A DNA stretch of 64,000 nucleotides from RUG023 sp900315435 (GTDB lineage: Bacteria > Spirochaetota > Spirochaetia > Sphaerochaetales > Sphaerochaetaceae): assembly GCA_902788205.1 (NCBI GenBank), contig CADAJJ010000016.1, forward strand, positions 42,725-106,724, given 5' to 3'. Shown in pieces: positions 44,599 through 52,762 of this stretch. Within the stretch, counting starts at the first letter, position 1. The number at the start of each line of letters is the position of its first letter. The notes beneath the pieces were generated by a model that worked only from the letters and a program-made list of their open reading frames with translations, was not told the origin of the DNA and ran no database searches. The position numbers and the translations under genes are program-made.

Positions 44599-46770
44599 AT
44601 GGATAATGAACATGCTTTGAAAGATTTCTTTGTGTCAGAAATGAGTTCGACACAGAATCGTGCAACCGACGAGGGGATTGCTCTATCTCTTGCATATATC
44701 AACTTGGTGCTTGACCAAGTGAGGGATACGAATGTCTATTTCGATCCGAAGGTGTTCTATTGGGCAGGAAAGACGTCTTCTCGAGGTGATATCGTTTTCT
44801 ATGGGTACGATTATGATGAAACAAGTCACACCTTTTCTTTGTTCTCAAGTGATTTTGATGCCGATTTTGAGAATGGACCGCACGTAGTCGGGAAAACGCT
44901 ATTGATGGATCTCGCAGAGAAAGCAAGTCGATTTGTGACAGAGACCTTTGGGAAGGATTCTTCTATTTTCAAATCCAAGTTGGACAATGATGCGCTCGAC
45001 TTGTATGAGTTGCTTGTTGCTCAAATGCGGACCCCTGAGGGAATCAATAAGATCAATTTGACCATCTTCACCAATGGGCAACTCTCCAGTCGCATGAAAG
45101 AACTTCCCCAAAAAAGTCCGTTCAGTGGTATAGACTTAGCTGTTCAAGTGTGGGATATCGAACGCATTTTTGCCTTAAGTGAATCTTCTCAAGATCATGA
45201 GTCAAAGGTGATTTGTGCAGAAGACTATCCGGAATTGAACGGTGGTATTCCCTGTGTCGAAATTCCTCAGGACCCGAGCAACCATTTCAAATGTTACCTC
45301 GGCTATGTTCCGGGACTGTTTCTTGCAAATATCTATCGAAAGTATGGTTCGACTATCTTGGAAGGCAATGTGCGGTCCTTCTTGTCAACCACTACATCCG
45401 TCAATAAGAATATTCAGAGTACCATCAACAAAGAACCGGCAAAGTTTTTTGTATATAACAACGGTATCGCGGTAACCTCTTCGGAGGTTGTATTATCGCC
45501 AGACCGAATGCGGATTGTATCAGTCAGAAACTTTCAGATAATTAATGGAGGACAGACTACTGCTTCTTTAGCGTATGCGGCGCTGAAAACGAAATCGGAT
45601 CTTTCAAAAATTTCTGTCCAGATGAAATTGACGGAAATTGGTGACGACAACCAAGATGAATACAATAATACAATTCAAGCAATTTCCCATTCCTCCAATA
45701 GCCAGAATAAAGTCTCGGAAGCGGATTTTTTTGCCAACCATCCATTCCACGTCGAAATGGAAAAAATCGCAATGAGGACTCCGGCTACCAATCCTTCCGA
45801 CAGGCACTTGACATATTGGTTTTATGAGCGTTCCAAAGGAAGCTACAAACAAAAGCTTATTTTCCAGTGTCAGACTACAGCTCAAAAAAACGATTTCAAG
45901 ATGAAGTACTCAAAGGATCGTCTTGTCACAAAGCTTGATTTCGCAAAGTACTATAACACTTGGAAAGAGTTTCCAGATCAAGTCAGTAAAGGTGCAAATA
46001 CTAATTTTATCCATTTGGCGAAACAGATAATTGATACGTGGGATACCAGTGCTGCAAAATACAATGCCTACTTCTTTAAAGAAGTAATTGCGGTTGCAAT
46101 CATGTTCCGGTGGCTTGAGAAGCATATTAACGTAAACAACCCTGATACCGATTGGTACAATGGTGGCTATCGTGCAAATATCATCACTTACGCACTATCC
46201 AGTCTTTTTTATTTGATTCGCACGAAGAAGGACGGGATGGTGTTGGACTTGGTTCGTATTTGGAATGAGCAGGATGTTCCTACCTGCCTCGCCAGAGTTT
46301 TGTTATGTCTTTCCCGTCAGGTGTTCGATATCATCACTGGAGACCGTGATGTCGAGAACGTAACTCAGTGGTGTAAACGTAGCAAATGCTGGCAAACTGT
46401 TAAGGAGAGAATCGCGTCTTTCAGCATGCTTTCGTTCATTAACCCGTATTTGATTGACAGCACTGAAGCGGAAGAAGCATCAGCTGAAGCAACAATGGAT
46501 CAAAAACAGATAATTAAGGATTCAACCCTTATCAGTGTTTTCGATGCGAATCATCCCATCGAAGCATGGCAGTCGTTGCTAGACTTCTGTAATGATTCTG
46601 CGAATCAAAGGGTACTTCGGATTAGCGAGGAGAGTCCCTATTTAAAATCGGTTCATCAGGTTGTGAGGTACTCGCAACATCTCGTTTTTAATCTGACAAG
46701 TGTTGAACAGAAGCGGGCGCTTCTCCTTTGGAAAAGTGCTGAGGACTTTGGATGGAAGCCAGACAACTGA
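44599..46770 (+). CDS. AIPR-family protein (Mza type)
   Basis: A protein of 723 residues of the AIPR family (abortive-infection phage-resistance). The family core is seen as YVPGLFLANIYRKYGSTILEGNVRSFL (about residue 230-256), FFVYNNGIAVTSSEV (about 283) and IINGGQTTASLAYAAL (about 314). The ATG 44599 is taken because GGAG lies before it; ATG 44584 is the alternative. Last gene of the four-gene operon, convergent with a methyltransferase gene whose stop is four bases away. Confidence 0.85.
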   Translation: MDNEHALKDFFVSEMSSTQNRATDEGIALSLAYINLVLDQVRDTNVYFDPKVFYWAGKTSSRGDIVFYGYDYDETSHTFSLFSSDFDADFENGPHVVGKTLLMDLAEKASRFVTETFGKDSSIFKSKLDNDALDLYELLVAQMRTPEGINKINLTIFTNGQLSSRMKELPQKSPFSGIDLAVQVWDIERIFALSESSQDHESKVICAEDYPELNGGIPCVEIPQDPSNHFKCYLGYVPGLFLANIYRKYGSTILEGNVRSFLSTTTSVNKNIQSTINKEPAKFFVYNNGIAVTSSEVVLSPDRMRIVSVRNFQIINGGQTTASLAYAALKTKSDLSKISVQMKLTEIGDDNQDEYNNTIQAISHSSNSQNKVSEADFFANHPFHVEMEKIAMRTPATNPSDRHLTYWFYERSKGSYKQKLIFQCQTTAQKNDFKMKYSKDRLVTKLDFAKYYNTWKEFPDQVSKGANTNFIHLAKQIIDTWDTSAAKYNAYFFKEVIAVAIMFRWLEKHINVNNPDTDWYNGGYRANIITYALSSLFYLIRTKKDGMVLDLVRIWNEQDVPTCLARVLLCLSRQVFDIITGDRDVENVTQWCKRSKCWQTVKERIASFSMLSFINPYLIDSTEAEEASAEATMDQKQIIKDSTLISVFDANHPIEAWQSLLDFCNDSANQRVLRISEESPYLKSVHQVVRYSQHLVFNLTSVEQKRALLLWKSAEDFGWKPDN

Positions 46771-46781
46771 TTTTTCAGTTG
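46764..46781. terminator. Palindrome containing both convergent stop codons
   Basis: CAACTGA-TTTT-TCAGTTG: a seven-pair perfect stem. Its left arm ends in the TGA of the AIPR gene and its right arm begins with the complement of the TGA of the methyltransferase gene. There is no long T-run, so termination is possible but not certain. Confidence 0.4.
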
Positions 46782-47824
46782 AGACTTGCTGGTACGGAAG
46801 GGTAGGGACTATGCATGAAGGTCTTGAGTACAGCTTCCACAATGATTTGTGCCCCGACAGGAGGAACCGCCATGCCTATTTGCTTTCGCACTTCTGTGAT
46901 GCTACCCATAAATTCATAATCATCAGGGAAGGTTTGGAGTCGCGCTCGTTCTCTGTTGGAAAGTGATCTGTTTTCGCTCCAATGATACATACGAGTTCCG
47001 CCACCACCCGAACCAGTAACTGTATATGCGGGGAGCTCTGGGTCCAGTCGTTTATAAATGTTGCTGAGTTTTGCGCCTTTCACATGAAGAGCCAATTCTG
47101 GAGGAATCGGTGAATTGAATGCATTCATTCCTGGCTTGATGTATTTCAATCTTTCGATTACACGTGCTGAATCTCGACCAATTTCATTATTGGGGACATT
47201 ATCCGGGATGTCCATGAGTGCTTTGCTACTAGAGACGTGGGCATTGATAAAATTTGGTTTGGGTACCTTGAATTCAAGCGCAAGGTTATTTCTGATTCCA
47301 ACAATGATTACCCTGTGCCTTGTTTGTGGTATGCCGTAATCTTCAAACTTATAGAGATTTGCGCATAAACGGTATCCGCTATCTTCAAGAGCATCTAAGA
47401 TTATTTTGAATGCTTTTCCCTTATTAGATGACCGAATTCCTCCTACATTTTCGGCGATGAACCAATCTGGTTTGAATATATGGAGTACCTTGACGCCATA
47501 TTGGTATAGGCCTCCATATTTTCCATCTAAACCTTTATGTTCTCCCACGATAGAGAAATCGTTACAGGGAAAGCCGAAGGCGAACGCATTGATTTTAGGA
47601 AGCTTGGCGAAGTCCAAGGTCCGTACGTCTTGGCATATGACCGAAGAAGGCTTGTCAGGACAGATGTTCCTTGTATAGGTCAGACAAGTGCTTTTGTCAT
47701 AATCCGAAGACCATTTATGAACCACTTTTGCGCCTTGCACATGAGCATGAGTGGCTCCCCAGGCAAGCCCTCCAGGTCCACAGAACAATTCACCTAATTG
47801 GAATACAATTTTTTCTGAAAACAT
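46775..47824 (-). CDS. DNA (cytosine-5-)-methyltransferase, partner unclear
   Basis: A protein of 349 residues with the order of m5C methyltransferase motifs: LGELFCGPGGLAWGA (motif I, about residue 10), FGFPCNDFSIVGEHKG (motif IV, catalytic Cys, with N in place of the usual Q), FIAENVGGI (motif VI), QTRHRVIIVG (motif VIII), then NRERARLQTFPDDYEF (IX) and GMAVPPVGAQ (X). The start at 47824 gives MFSEKIVF; upstream codons to 47893 look like non-coding leader. It faces the AIPR gene, and Mza-type loci often include such a methyltransferase, so it may protect host DNA for that system. Target sequence unknown. Confidence 0.85.
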   Translation of the reverse strand: MFSEKIVFQLGELFCGPGGLAWGATHAHVQGAKVVHKWSSDYDKSTCLTYTRNICPDKPSSVICQDVRTLDFAKLPKINAFAFGFPCNDFSIVGEHKGLDGKYGGLYQYGVKVLHIFKPDWFIAENVGGIRSSNKGKAFKIILDALEDSGYRLCANLYKFEDYGIPQTRHRVIIVGIRNNLALEFKVPKPNFINAHVSSSKALMDIPDNVPNNEIGRDSARVIERLKYIKPGMNAFNSPIPPELALHVKGAKLSNIYKRLDPELPAYTVTGSGGGGTRMYHWSENRSLSNRERARLQTFPDDYEFMGSITEVRKQIGMAVPPVGAQIIVEAVLKTFMHSPYPSVPASLN

Positions 47825-47893
47825 AAAATTCCAGTATACCTTACCAAAAAGCAAAACAAAATGGCAGCCCCTTTTGGGGGGTAATAGATGCAC

Positions 47894-49072
47894 TTAATAA
47901 TCGTATGGGAATGTTTTCGGCTTTTCCAAATTTTCTGTAGGCCTTGTTCTTAAGTCTAAGGAACCAAGGCTTTTCAGCTTCTGTACTACGAGATGGGCTA
48001 CGGATGTCATCAACGGCACTACCACAGAATTGCCGAACTGTTTGTATGCTTGAGTATCACATACAACGATCTTAAAAGAGTCGGGAAAGCCTTGCAGCCG
48101 AGCACATTCGCGTGGAGTCAAACGTCTTGGAGTTTGGCCTTCTCCTCTCCTAATTAGTATTTCAGACCCATCCTTGTAATATCGAGCGCTCAAAGTCCGA
48201 GATATTCCAGAAAGATCTGGCAAACCATACCCGAACCCGTTTCCTGCAGCCTTGTGTTTGGCGGCATACTGTTGAAGGTAAGCCCAGAGATGGTCGGTCA
48301 AAATGTATTTTGGGTCAGGATCTTTCTCGAGTATATCCTTGAGTTGTGGTTGGGGTTTTACCGGTTTGACATCAAAATTGAACTCCACGTTTTTCCCATA
48401 GCGTTTCCTATCAAATCCAATGATAAGAACTCGTTCTCTGTGTTGGGGTACGAACATTTGGCCATCAAGAATCTGGGTATGCACATCATAATCTAGTTCC
48501 TCCAATGACTCCATGATGACTTTCCATGTATTTCCATGGTCATGACTTCGGAGATTTTTCACATTTTCCAGCATGAAGGCTTTGGGCCTTTTTTCTGCAA
48601 TAATCCGGCACACATCAAAAAACAAAGTGCCTTGTGTCTTGTCCTTGAATCCGGTGGCGCGACCAAGACTATTTTTTTTGGATACCCCGGCGATAGAGAA
48701 GGGTTGACAAGGAAACCCAGCCACAAGGATATCATGATTCGGAATATCTTTCTCATTGATATGCGTGATATCGCCATAAGGAATGACTCCAAAATTGGCG
48801 TAGTAAGTTTTTTGGCACTGCTTGTCCCATTCGCTTGAGAATACACAAGTGCCTCCACATGATTCGTATGCTATCCGCATGCCTCCAATTCCGGCAAAGA
48901 GGTCAATGAAGGTAAAATCTCCAGTTCCTGGTTTCTCACGTTCGAACTTGTTAACATAGGCAATCAACGCGTCTTGTATTACTTTCTGAGGAGTGGTGTT
49001 CAGTATGTTCGCAAGTTTTTCAGCTTGCTCAACGATATTATCGTCAAAGCGGCAATGGAATTGTTTAGACAT
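47894..49072 (-). CDS. DNA (cytosine-5-)-methyltransferase with N-terminal DNA-binding extension, EcoRII partner
   Basis: A protein of 392 residues. The catalytic part has TFIDLFAGIGGMRIAYES (motif I, about residue 54), VAGFPCQPFSIAG (IV), FMLENVKNL (VI), QHRERVLIIGF (VIII), RRLTPRECARLQGFPDSF (IX) and QFGNSVVVP (X). The first 46 residues (QFHCRFDDNIVEQAEKLANILN, then PQKVIQDALIAYVNKFE) look like a ribbon-helix-helix fold. Since it is divergent from an EcoRII-type nuclease, it probably methylates CCWGG. In the related M.SsoII and M.EcoRII enzymes the N-terminal extension represses the methylase promoter. SD AGGAG precedes the ATG. Confidence 0.9.
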   Translation of the reverse strand: MSKQFHCRFDDNIVEQAEKLANILNTTPQKVIQDALIAYVNKFEREKPGTGDFTFIDLFAGIGGMRIAYESCGGTCVFSSEWDKQCQKTYYANFGVIPYGDITHINEKDIPNHDILVAGFPCQPFSIAGVSKKNSLGRATGFKDKTQGTLFFDVCRIIAEKRPKAFMLENVKNLRSHDHGNTWKVIMESLEELDYDVHTQILDGQMFVPQHRERVLIIGFDRKRYGKNVEFNFDVKPVKPQPQLKDILEKDPDPKYILTDHLWAYLQQYAAKHKAAGNGFGYGLPDLSGISRTLSARYYKDGSEILIRRGEGQTPRRLTPRECARLQGFPDSFKIVVCDTQAYKQFGNSVVVPLMTSVAHLVVQKLKSLGSLDLRTRPTENLEKPKTFPYDY

Positions 49073-49082
49073 GGAAGCTCCT

Positions 49083-49140
49083 GGGAATGGTTTGGTACCA
49101 AATTGTTCCCTATAATACCACCTAGCCTAAGAATAAACAA
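49083..49140. promoter_or_regulatory. Divergent promoter/operator of the EcoRII-type system
   Basis: A dyad with outer arms GGGAA (49083-49087) and TTCCC (49106-49110) and a perfect 12-bp core TTTGGTACCAAA (49091-49102). On the minus strand TTGTTT (49140-49135), 17 bases, TATTAT (49117-49112) forms a promoter for the methyltransferase, with the dyad near its start point. On the plus strand a consensus TATAAT (49111-49116) faces the nuclease. A CCWGG site (CCTGG, 49080-49084) overlaps the dyad edge and the methylase Shine-Dalgarno. Confidence 0.6.
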
Positions 49141-49186
49141 TAAAAATGCATCACGAAATATTAGATCCTGTGCTACTTTTATTCAT

Positions 49187-50359
49187 ATGAGTGGCGAAAG
49201 AGATTTGATCGTACAAGATGTGATTCGTTTCATAAGCGAATGCAAGTTTTCGTTCTTCAAATATATTACAGCTAATGAGACAGGGGAAAACGGTTCCCAC
49301 CAGGCAGGCATTTTCATTCCAAAGAAAATTGCTAGGGCAATGTTTGGGCTGAACTGTTTGAAAGGGTCGAACGAGGATCGATTTGTACACATCCGTTGGG
49401 AACCCTATGATGTTGATACAACCAGTCGGATTGTTTATTACGGACAAGGCTCAAGGGATGAAGCACGCCTGACCCGTTTTGGAAAAGGGTTCTTCCTTAG
49501 TAACGACAGCAATCTGATTGGTAGCATGCTGGTAATGGGAACTACTGAAGATTCTACCGAATTTAAAGCATTTGTTATCCAGACAGATGAAGGAGAGGAA
49601 ACTTTCCTCAATGCATTTGGTTTTTCTCCTGTGAATGCCTGTATGCTGATTGAAGCCGGGCAATTAAAGGAAGAAAGGGACACAATAATTGAAAACTATC
49701 TCTCTCAAATTGGGGACAAGTTCCCAGAATCCGCCCAAATATCCGCTTGGAGTGAGATTGTATGCAGTGGTTCAGTTCCATACGGCAAGAGCTATGATAC
49801 GCTTCTTCTTGAATATACGCAGACAGAATATGCTCTGTTCCGGAAAATCGAGGAAAAGCTTTATTTGCCGATAATTAAGAGAGGCTTCTCCTCCATGAAA
49901 GATTTCTTGGATCTTTCTCTTGCCTTGCAGAATAGACGAAAGAGTAGAGCAGGAAAATCTCTCGAACATCATCTTGCATTCTTGTTCAGAATGGCAAAAC
50001 TTCGGTTTGAAGAACAAGTAATAACAGAAGACAAGAAAAAGCCTGACTTCGTTTTCCCGGGAGGAAAAGAATATCATGATCCGAATTTTCCTGCAAATAA
50101 GCTAGTTGTATTAGGAGCAAAAACTACTTGTAAGGATCGATGGAGACAGGTGGTAACCGAAGCAGACAGGGTAACAACAAAATACCTTTGCACTTTGCAG
50201 CAGGGTAATTCGCCAGCACAAATGAAAGAAATGGCTGATTCCCATGTGAAACTCGTGGTGCCAAAGGCATACATTAAAGCATACCCTAAGGAATGGCAGA
50301 GCTCGCTTTTGAGTCTTGATAGTTTTATTCAGTTTGTAAAAGAGACAAGCATACGATAA
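49187..50359 (+). CDS. EcoRII-type type II restriction endonuclease (CCWGG)
   Basis: A protein of 390 residues matching EcoRII over its whole length. The N-terminal effector domain has FFKYITANETGENGSHQAGIFIP near residue 22 and RLTRFGKG near 96. The catalytic C-terminal domain has NRRKSRAGKSLEHHLAFLF (about 245), KKPDFVFPGGKEYHD (about 283) and LGAKTTCKDRWRQVVTEADRVTTKYLCTLQ (about 308), including the Asp and Lys of the active site. The start at 49187 (MSGERD) fits the EcoRII length (about 404). It is divergent from its probable methyltransferase over a shared operator. Confidence 0.92.
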   Translation: MSGERDLIVQDVIRFISECKFSFFKYITANETGENGSHQAGIFIPKKIARAMFGLNCLKGSNEDRFVHIRWEPYDVDTTSRIVYYGQGSRDEARLTRFGKGFFLSNDSNLIGSMLVMGTTEDSTEFKAFVIQTDEGEETFLNAFGFSPVNACMLIEAGQLKEERDTIIENYLSQIGDKFPESAQISAWSEIVCSGSVPYGKSYDTLLLEYTQTEYALFRKIEEKLYLPIIKRGFSSMKDFLDLSLALQNRRKSRAGKSLEHHLAFLFRMAKLRFEEQVITEDKKKPDFVFPGGKEYHDPNFPANKLVVLGAKTTCKDRWRQVVTEADRVTTKYLCTLQQGNSPAQMKEMADSHVKLVVPKAYIKAYPKEWQSSLLSLDSFIQFVKETSIR

Positions 50360-50461
50360 TCGGGAAAAGCGAAGGTTCGAAACATAAAGTTGACACTGCG
50401 GCAAAACAACCGGAAGCGAATATGTTTTTTGTAGACTGAAATCATTAAAACCAAATTAATT

Positions 50462-50498
50462 TTGCCCCCTCTTGAACTGTTTTTCCAAGAGGGGGCAA
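50462..50498 (-). terminator. Strong hairpin between EcoRII-type and GIY-YIG genes
   Basis: TTGCCCCCTCTTG and CAAGAGGGGGCAA make a perfect 13-pair stem around an 11-base loop. On the minus strand it follows the GIY-YIG gene and is followed by AATTAATTTGG then TTTT; it may also stop plus-strand transcription from the nuclease gene. Confidence 0.75.
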
Positions 50499-50536
50499 TG
50501 CGGGTGATGGCATTTCCATCTTTCTGGTTATGATGT

Positions 50537-51409
50537 TCAGTATTTTTCGTTGCAATACTTATAGCTAGTAAGGTTGATTCCGCTCAATCTTTCGATGAGA
50601 GTTGAGAGGTTGATGTGCATGTCGAGTGCCCCGGTGTCCTTTCTGATGGCGAAACCCGTTGTGTTCATCTCTTTGACTTTGAATGTTCCATGAGGAATAT
50701 ACAGAACGACTAGGGTTCTTGCCTTCGTGTTGTTCAGAATAATGTACCAATCCTTGGCAAGGCATTCTTTTGGGGGGTTCAGCCAGCACTCGTCCTTGTC
50801 CAGACCCCTTGTCGCATAACTGAATAAGGCACCGTCATTGAATTGCCACCCATTATCTTTCAGGTATGTAATAGCTGGCATTCTCTGCTTCGTACCAAAT
50901 TTGAGTCTGGAGCTGATATCATCTCGTCTGGTTTTCAGCTTTGTGAGGTTGAGCAGATTGATGATGTCGATAGCTTCCTCCAAAAAAGGTTGCAGATCAG
51001 CCTTTTGCATGTCGTCGATTTTCACCTTGTTTCCTAGGTTTTTATTCTCACACTTCAGGCTCTTTTCTTCCTTTGCAATGGCGATCAGGGAGGTCTCGAG
51101 GAAGTTGATGCCTGTCTGGGTCAAGGAATCGTCAGTCTTGGTGATCAAAACAACATTAGTCCACCACGGCTTTGACTTGTCGTGTTGCATGATGCGATTC
51201 ATGAGGTCCGACGCCTCTCCAACGTATATCTGGCTTTCGGAAAGGAGGAGATAGACTCCGAACTGCTTGAGTTCCTTTAGTTTCGCAAGTTCCTTGATGC
51301 CTTCTCTGGGGGCGACATACATCACGCCTTGCCATCCTGTCGCAGTGACCCTCATCAGGCTGTGATAGTTTCCATTTTCGAAAAATAGGTTGACTCCTTT
51401 GCCGGACAT
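50537..51409 (-). CDS. GIY-YIG nuclease-family protein with DUF4357-like C terminus
   Basis: A protein of 290 residues. The GIY-YIG core reads FGVYLLLSESQIYVGEASDLMNRIMQHD at about residues 50-77, with a later glutamate in NFLETSLIAIAKEE. The C-terminal part (MPAITYLKDNGWQFNDGALFSYAT) resembles the DUF4357 domain found after such nucleases. The start at 51409 (MSGKG) has AGGTGG upstream; an in-frame ATG at 51421 is less likely. Often found in restriction/defence islands. The gene is bracketed by two 25-base imperfect direct repeats (50418-50442 and 51511-51535). Confidence 0.75.
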   Translation of the reverse strand: MSGKGVNLFFENGNYHSLMRVTATGWQGVMYVAPREGIKELAKLKELKQFGVYLLLSESQIYVGEASDLMNRIMQHDKSKPWWTNVVLITKTDDSLTQTGINFLETSLIAIAKEEKSLKCENKNLGNKVKIDDMQKADLQPFLEEAIDIINLLNLTKLKTRRDDISSRLKFGTKQRMPAITYLKDNGWQFNDGALFSYATRGLDKDECWLNPPKECLAKDWYIILNNTKARTLVVLYIPHGTFKVKEMNTTGFAIRKDTGALDMHINLSTLIERLSGINLTSYKYCNEKY

Positions 51410-51773
51410 GGCCACCTCCATAGAGGATTAGATCATGTGCAATCACGAAGATCAAGAGAAGTTTTTGCAACGGGCAGAAAGATCAACGAACGAGAAAGGC
51501 GGTATCAAATGAACATATTTTATGAAGACTGAAATAGCGTGGAACGTTTATCAATGGATCTGAAGAATTTGTCCTCTATTTGATTAATACAATCATTCGA
51601 TATGCATTAGTAAGAGATTTTGGATCAAAGGGCATGACTTTCTAAATTTCTTGAATGCTTCAGATTTAGACTTTCTCTTTATTATCCTGACACTCTCTGC
51701 ATTTCTGTATTGTTAAGAGTCCTGCGTTTGGTTCTGTCTTCCTTCGCTACCATGCAGTCAAGGGGGCACGACG
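51410..51773. other. AT-rich non-coding boundary of the imported island
   Basis: Holds the upstream copy of the 25-base direct repeat (51511-51535) and the presumed promoters for the GIY-YIG gene and the next plus-strand gene. No coding frame is supported. Confidence 0.4.
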
Positions 51774-52637
51774 ATGTGCATGAAGGAAGAAGCAGAAACA
51801 ACTTTGGCTTTGACATTAGACTTGGCCGATAGGAAACATGGAACTGTCTACAAGTGTGGAGAAGGGGGAAGCGGGTTGCTGCCCGGTCAGCTTCGGGAGT
51901 ATCTGTCGAGGCAGTTTCCGTCAGACGAGACGATGGTACCGGTACCGGTGTTCCATGGTACGGACCGCAATGTGCTGGAAATAGAACAGGAAGATATCCC
52001 CATGTTCCGGGATAATCTCTGGTTTGCCGCAAAGGAACTCTACCACATGCTCAGGGAAAGTCCATGGAAGTACAGTGCCGTCCTGTACCCGCATGAGAAA
52101 GATTCTTGGGATTTGCTTGGCAGGTACACGGATCTCGACCAGGAAGACCTGCGTGAGGTCATGGAGTGGATCATGCCGGAGCTGTTTGCCCATGGAGGTG
52201 CAGAGACCCCGGCGCTCTATGTCTCGTCGCTGGATGACGCGCTCGTCTATGCGCCAATGGCCTCCCATTTCGGCATCATCGGCCACTGTGCCCACACACT
52301 GGCGACTGCCGCGCGGACCTTGTTTGACGCGTCCACATTCACTCCGGAATTGAAGAAGGCCCTTGCGTTCGTCGATGTGTTCGATGCCACCGAGTCACGC
52401 CCGGTGGTGCTGATGTTCTGCAAGTTGGCCCGGTCCTCGATGGTGCACGCGGATGGAAGGGCGGTTGAGCCTTGCGAATACCTTGAGCCCATGACCAAGA
52501 AGGAGTGTGACTGGAAGTACACCAAGCCGCTTTCCCTTTCCGACGGGGTGGAGCTGAAGATCACCCAGTCGGACTTGGAGGAGTTCCGGCAGGTACTGGC
52601 TGAGTTCTTCGGGGAACCGGATGTGCCAGGAGCGTGA
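51774..52637 (+). CDS. FHGTD-motif protein 1, possible ADP-ribosyltransferase-like fold
   Basis: A protein of 287 residues without a recognised family. VPVFHGTDRNVLEIE (FHGTD at 60-64) resembles the HGT strand that starts ADP-ribosyltransferase-fold domains such as DUF3990. ETPALYVSSLDDALVYAPMASHFG (144-167) resembles their second strand and following helix. ESRPVVLMF (about 207-215) and a C-terminal glutamate-rich part (EPCEYLEPMTKKE) follow. It is a paralogue of the protein at 58622-59449, which has the same three blocks in the same order. AAGGGGGC lies seven to eight bases before the ATG. It precedes the large helicase gene by 125 bases. The fold assignment is inference. Confidence 0.55.
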   Translation: MCMKEEAETTLALTLDLADRKHGTVYKCGEGGSGLLPGQLREYLSRQFPSDETMVPVPVFHGTDRNVLEIEQEDIPMFRDNLWFAAKELYHMLRESPWKYSAVLYPHEKDSWDLLGRYTDLDQEDLREVMEWIMPELFAHGGAETPALYVSSLDDALVYAPMASHFGIIGHCAHTLATAARTLFDASTFTPELKKALAFVDVFDATESRPVVLMFCKLARSSMVHADGRAVEPCEYLEPMTKKECDWKYTKPLSLSDGVELKITQSDLEEFRQVLAEFFGEPDVPGA

Positions 52638-52762
52638 ATCCACCTGACGCACTGCGTGCTTTCGGGAACCTTATGGAATGACCCCATGAGGTTCTCTTTC
52701 ATTCCAAAGGGCTGTAATCGATACCTTCTTCTGGTTGTTTTGATAAGAAAGAGGGTTCAGCC

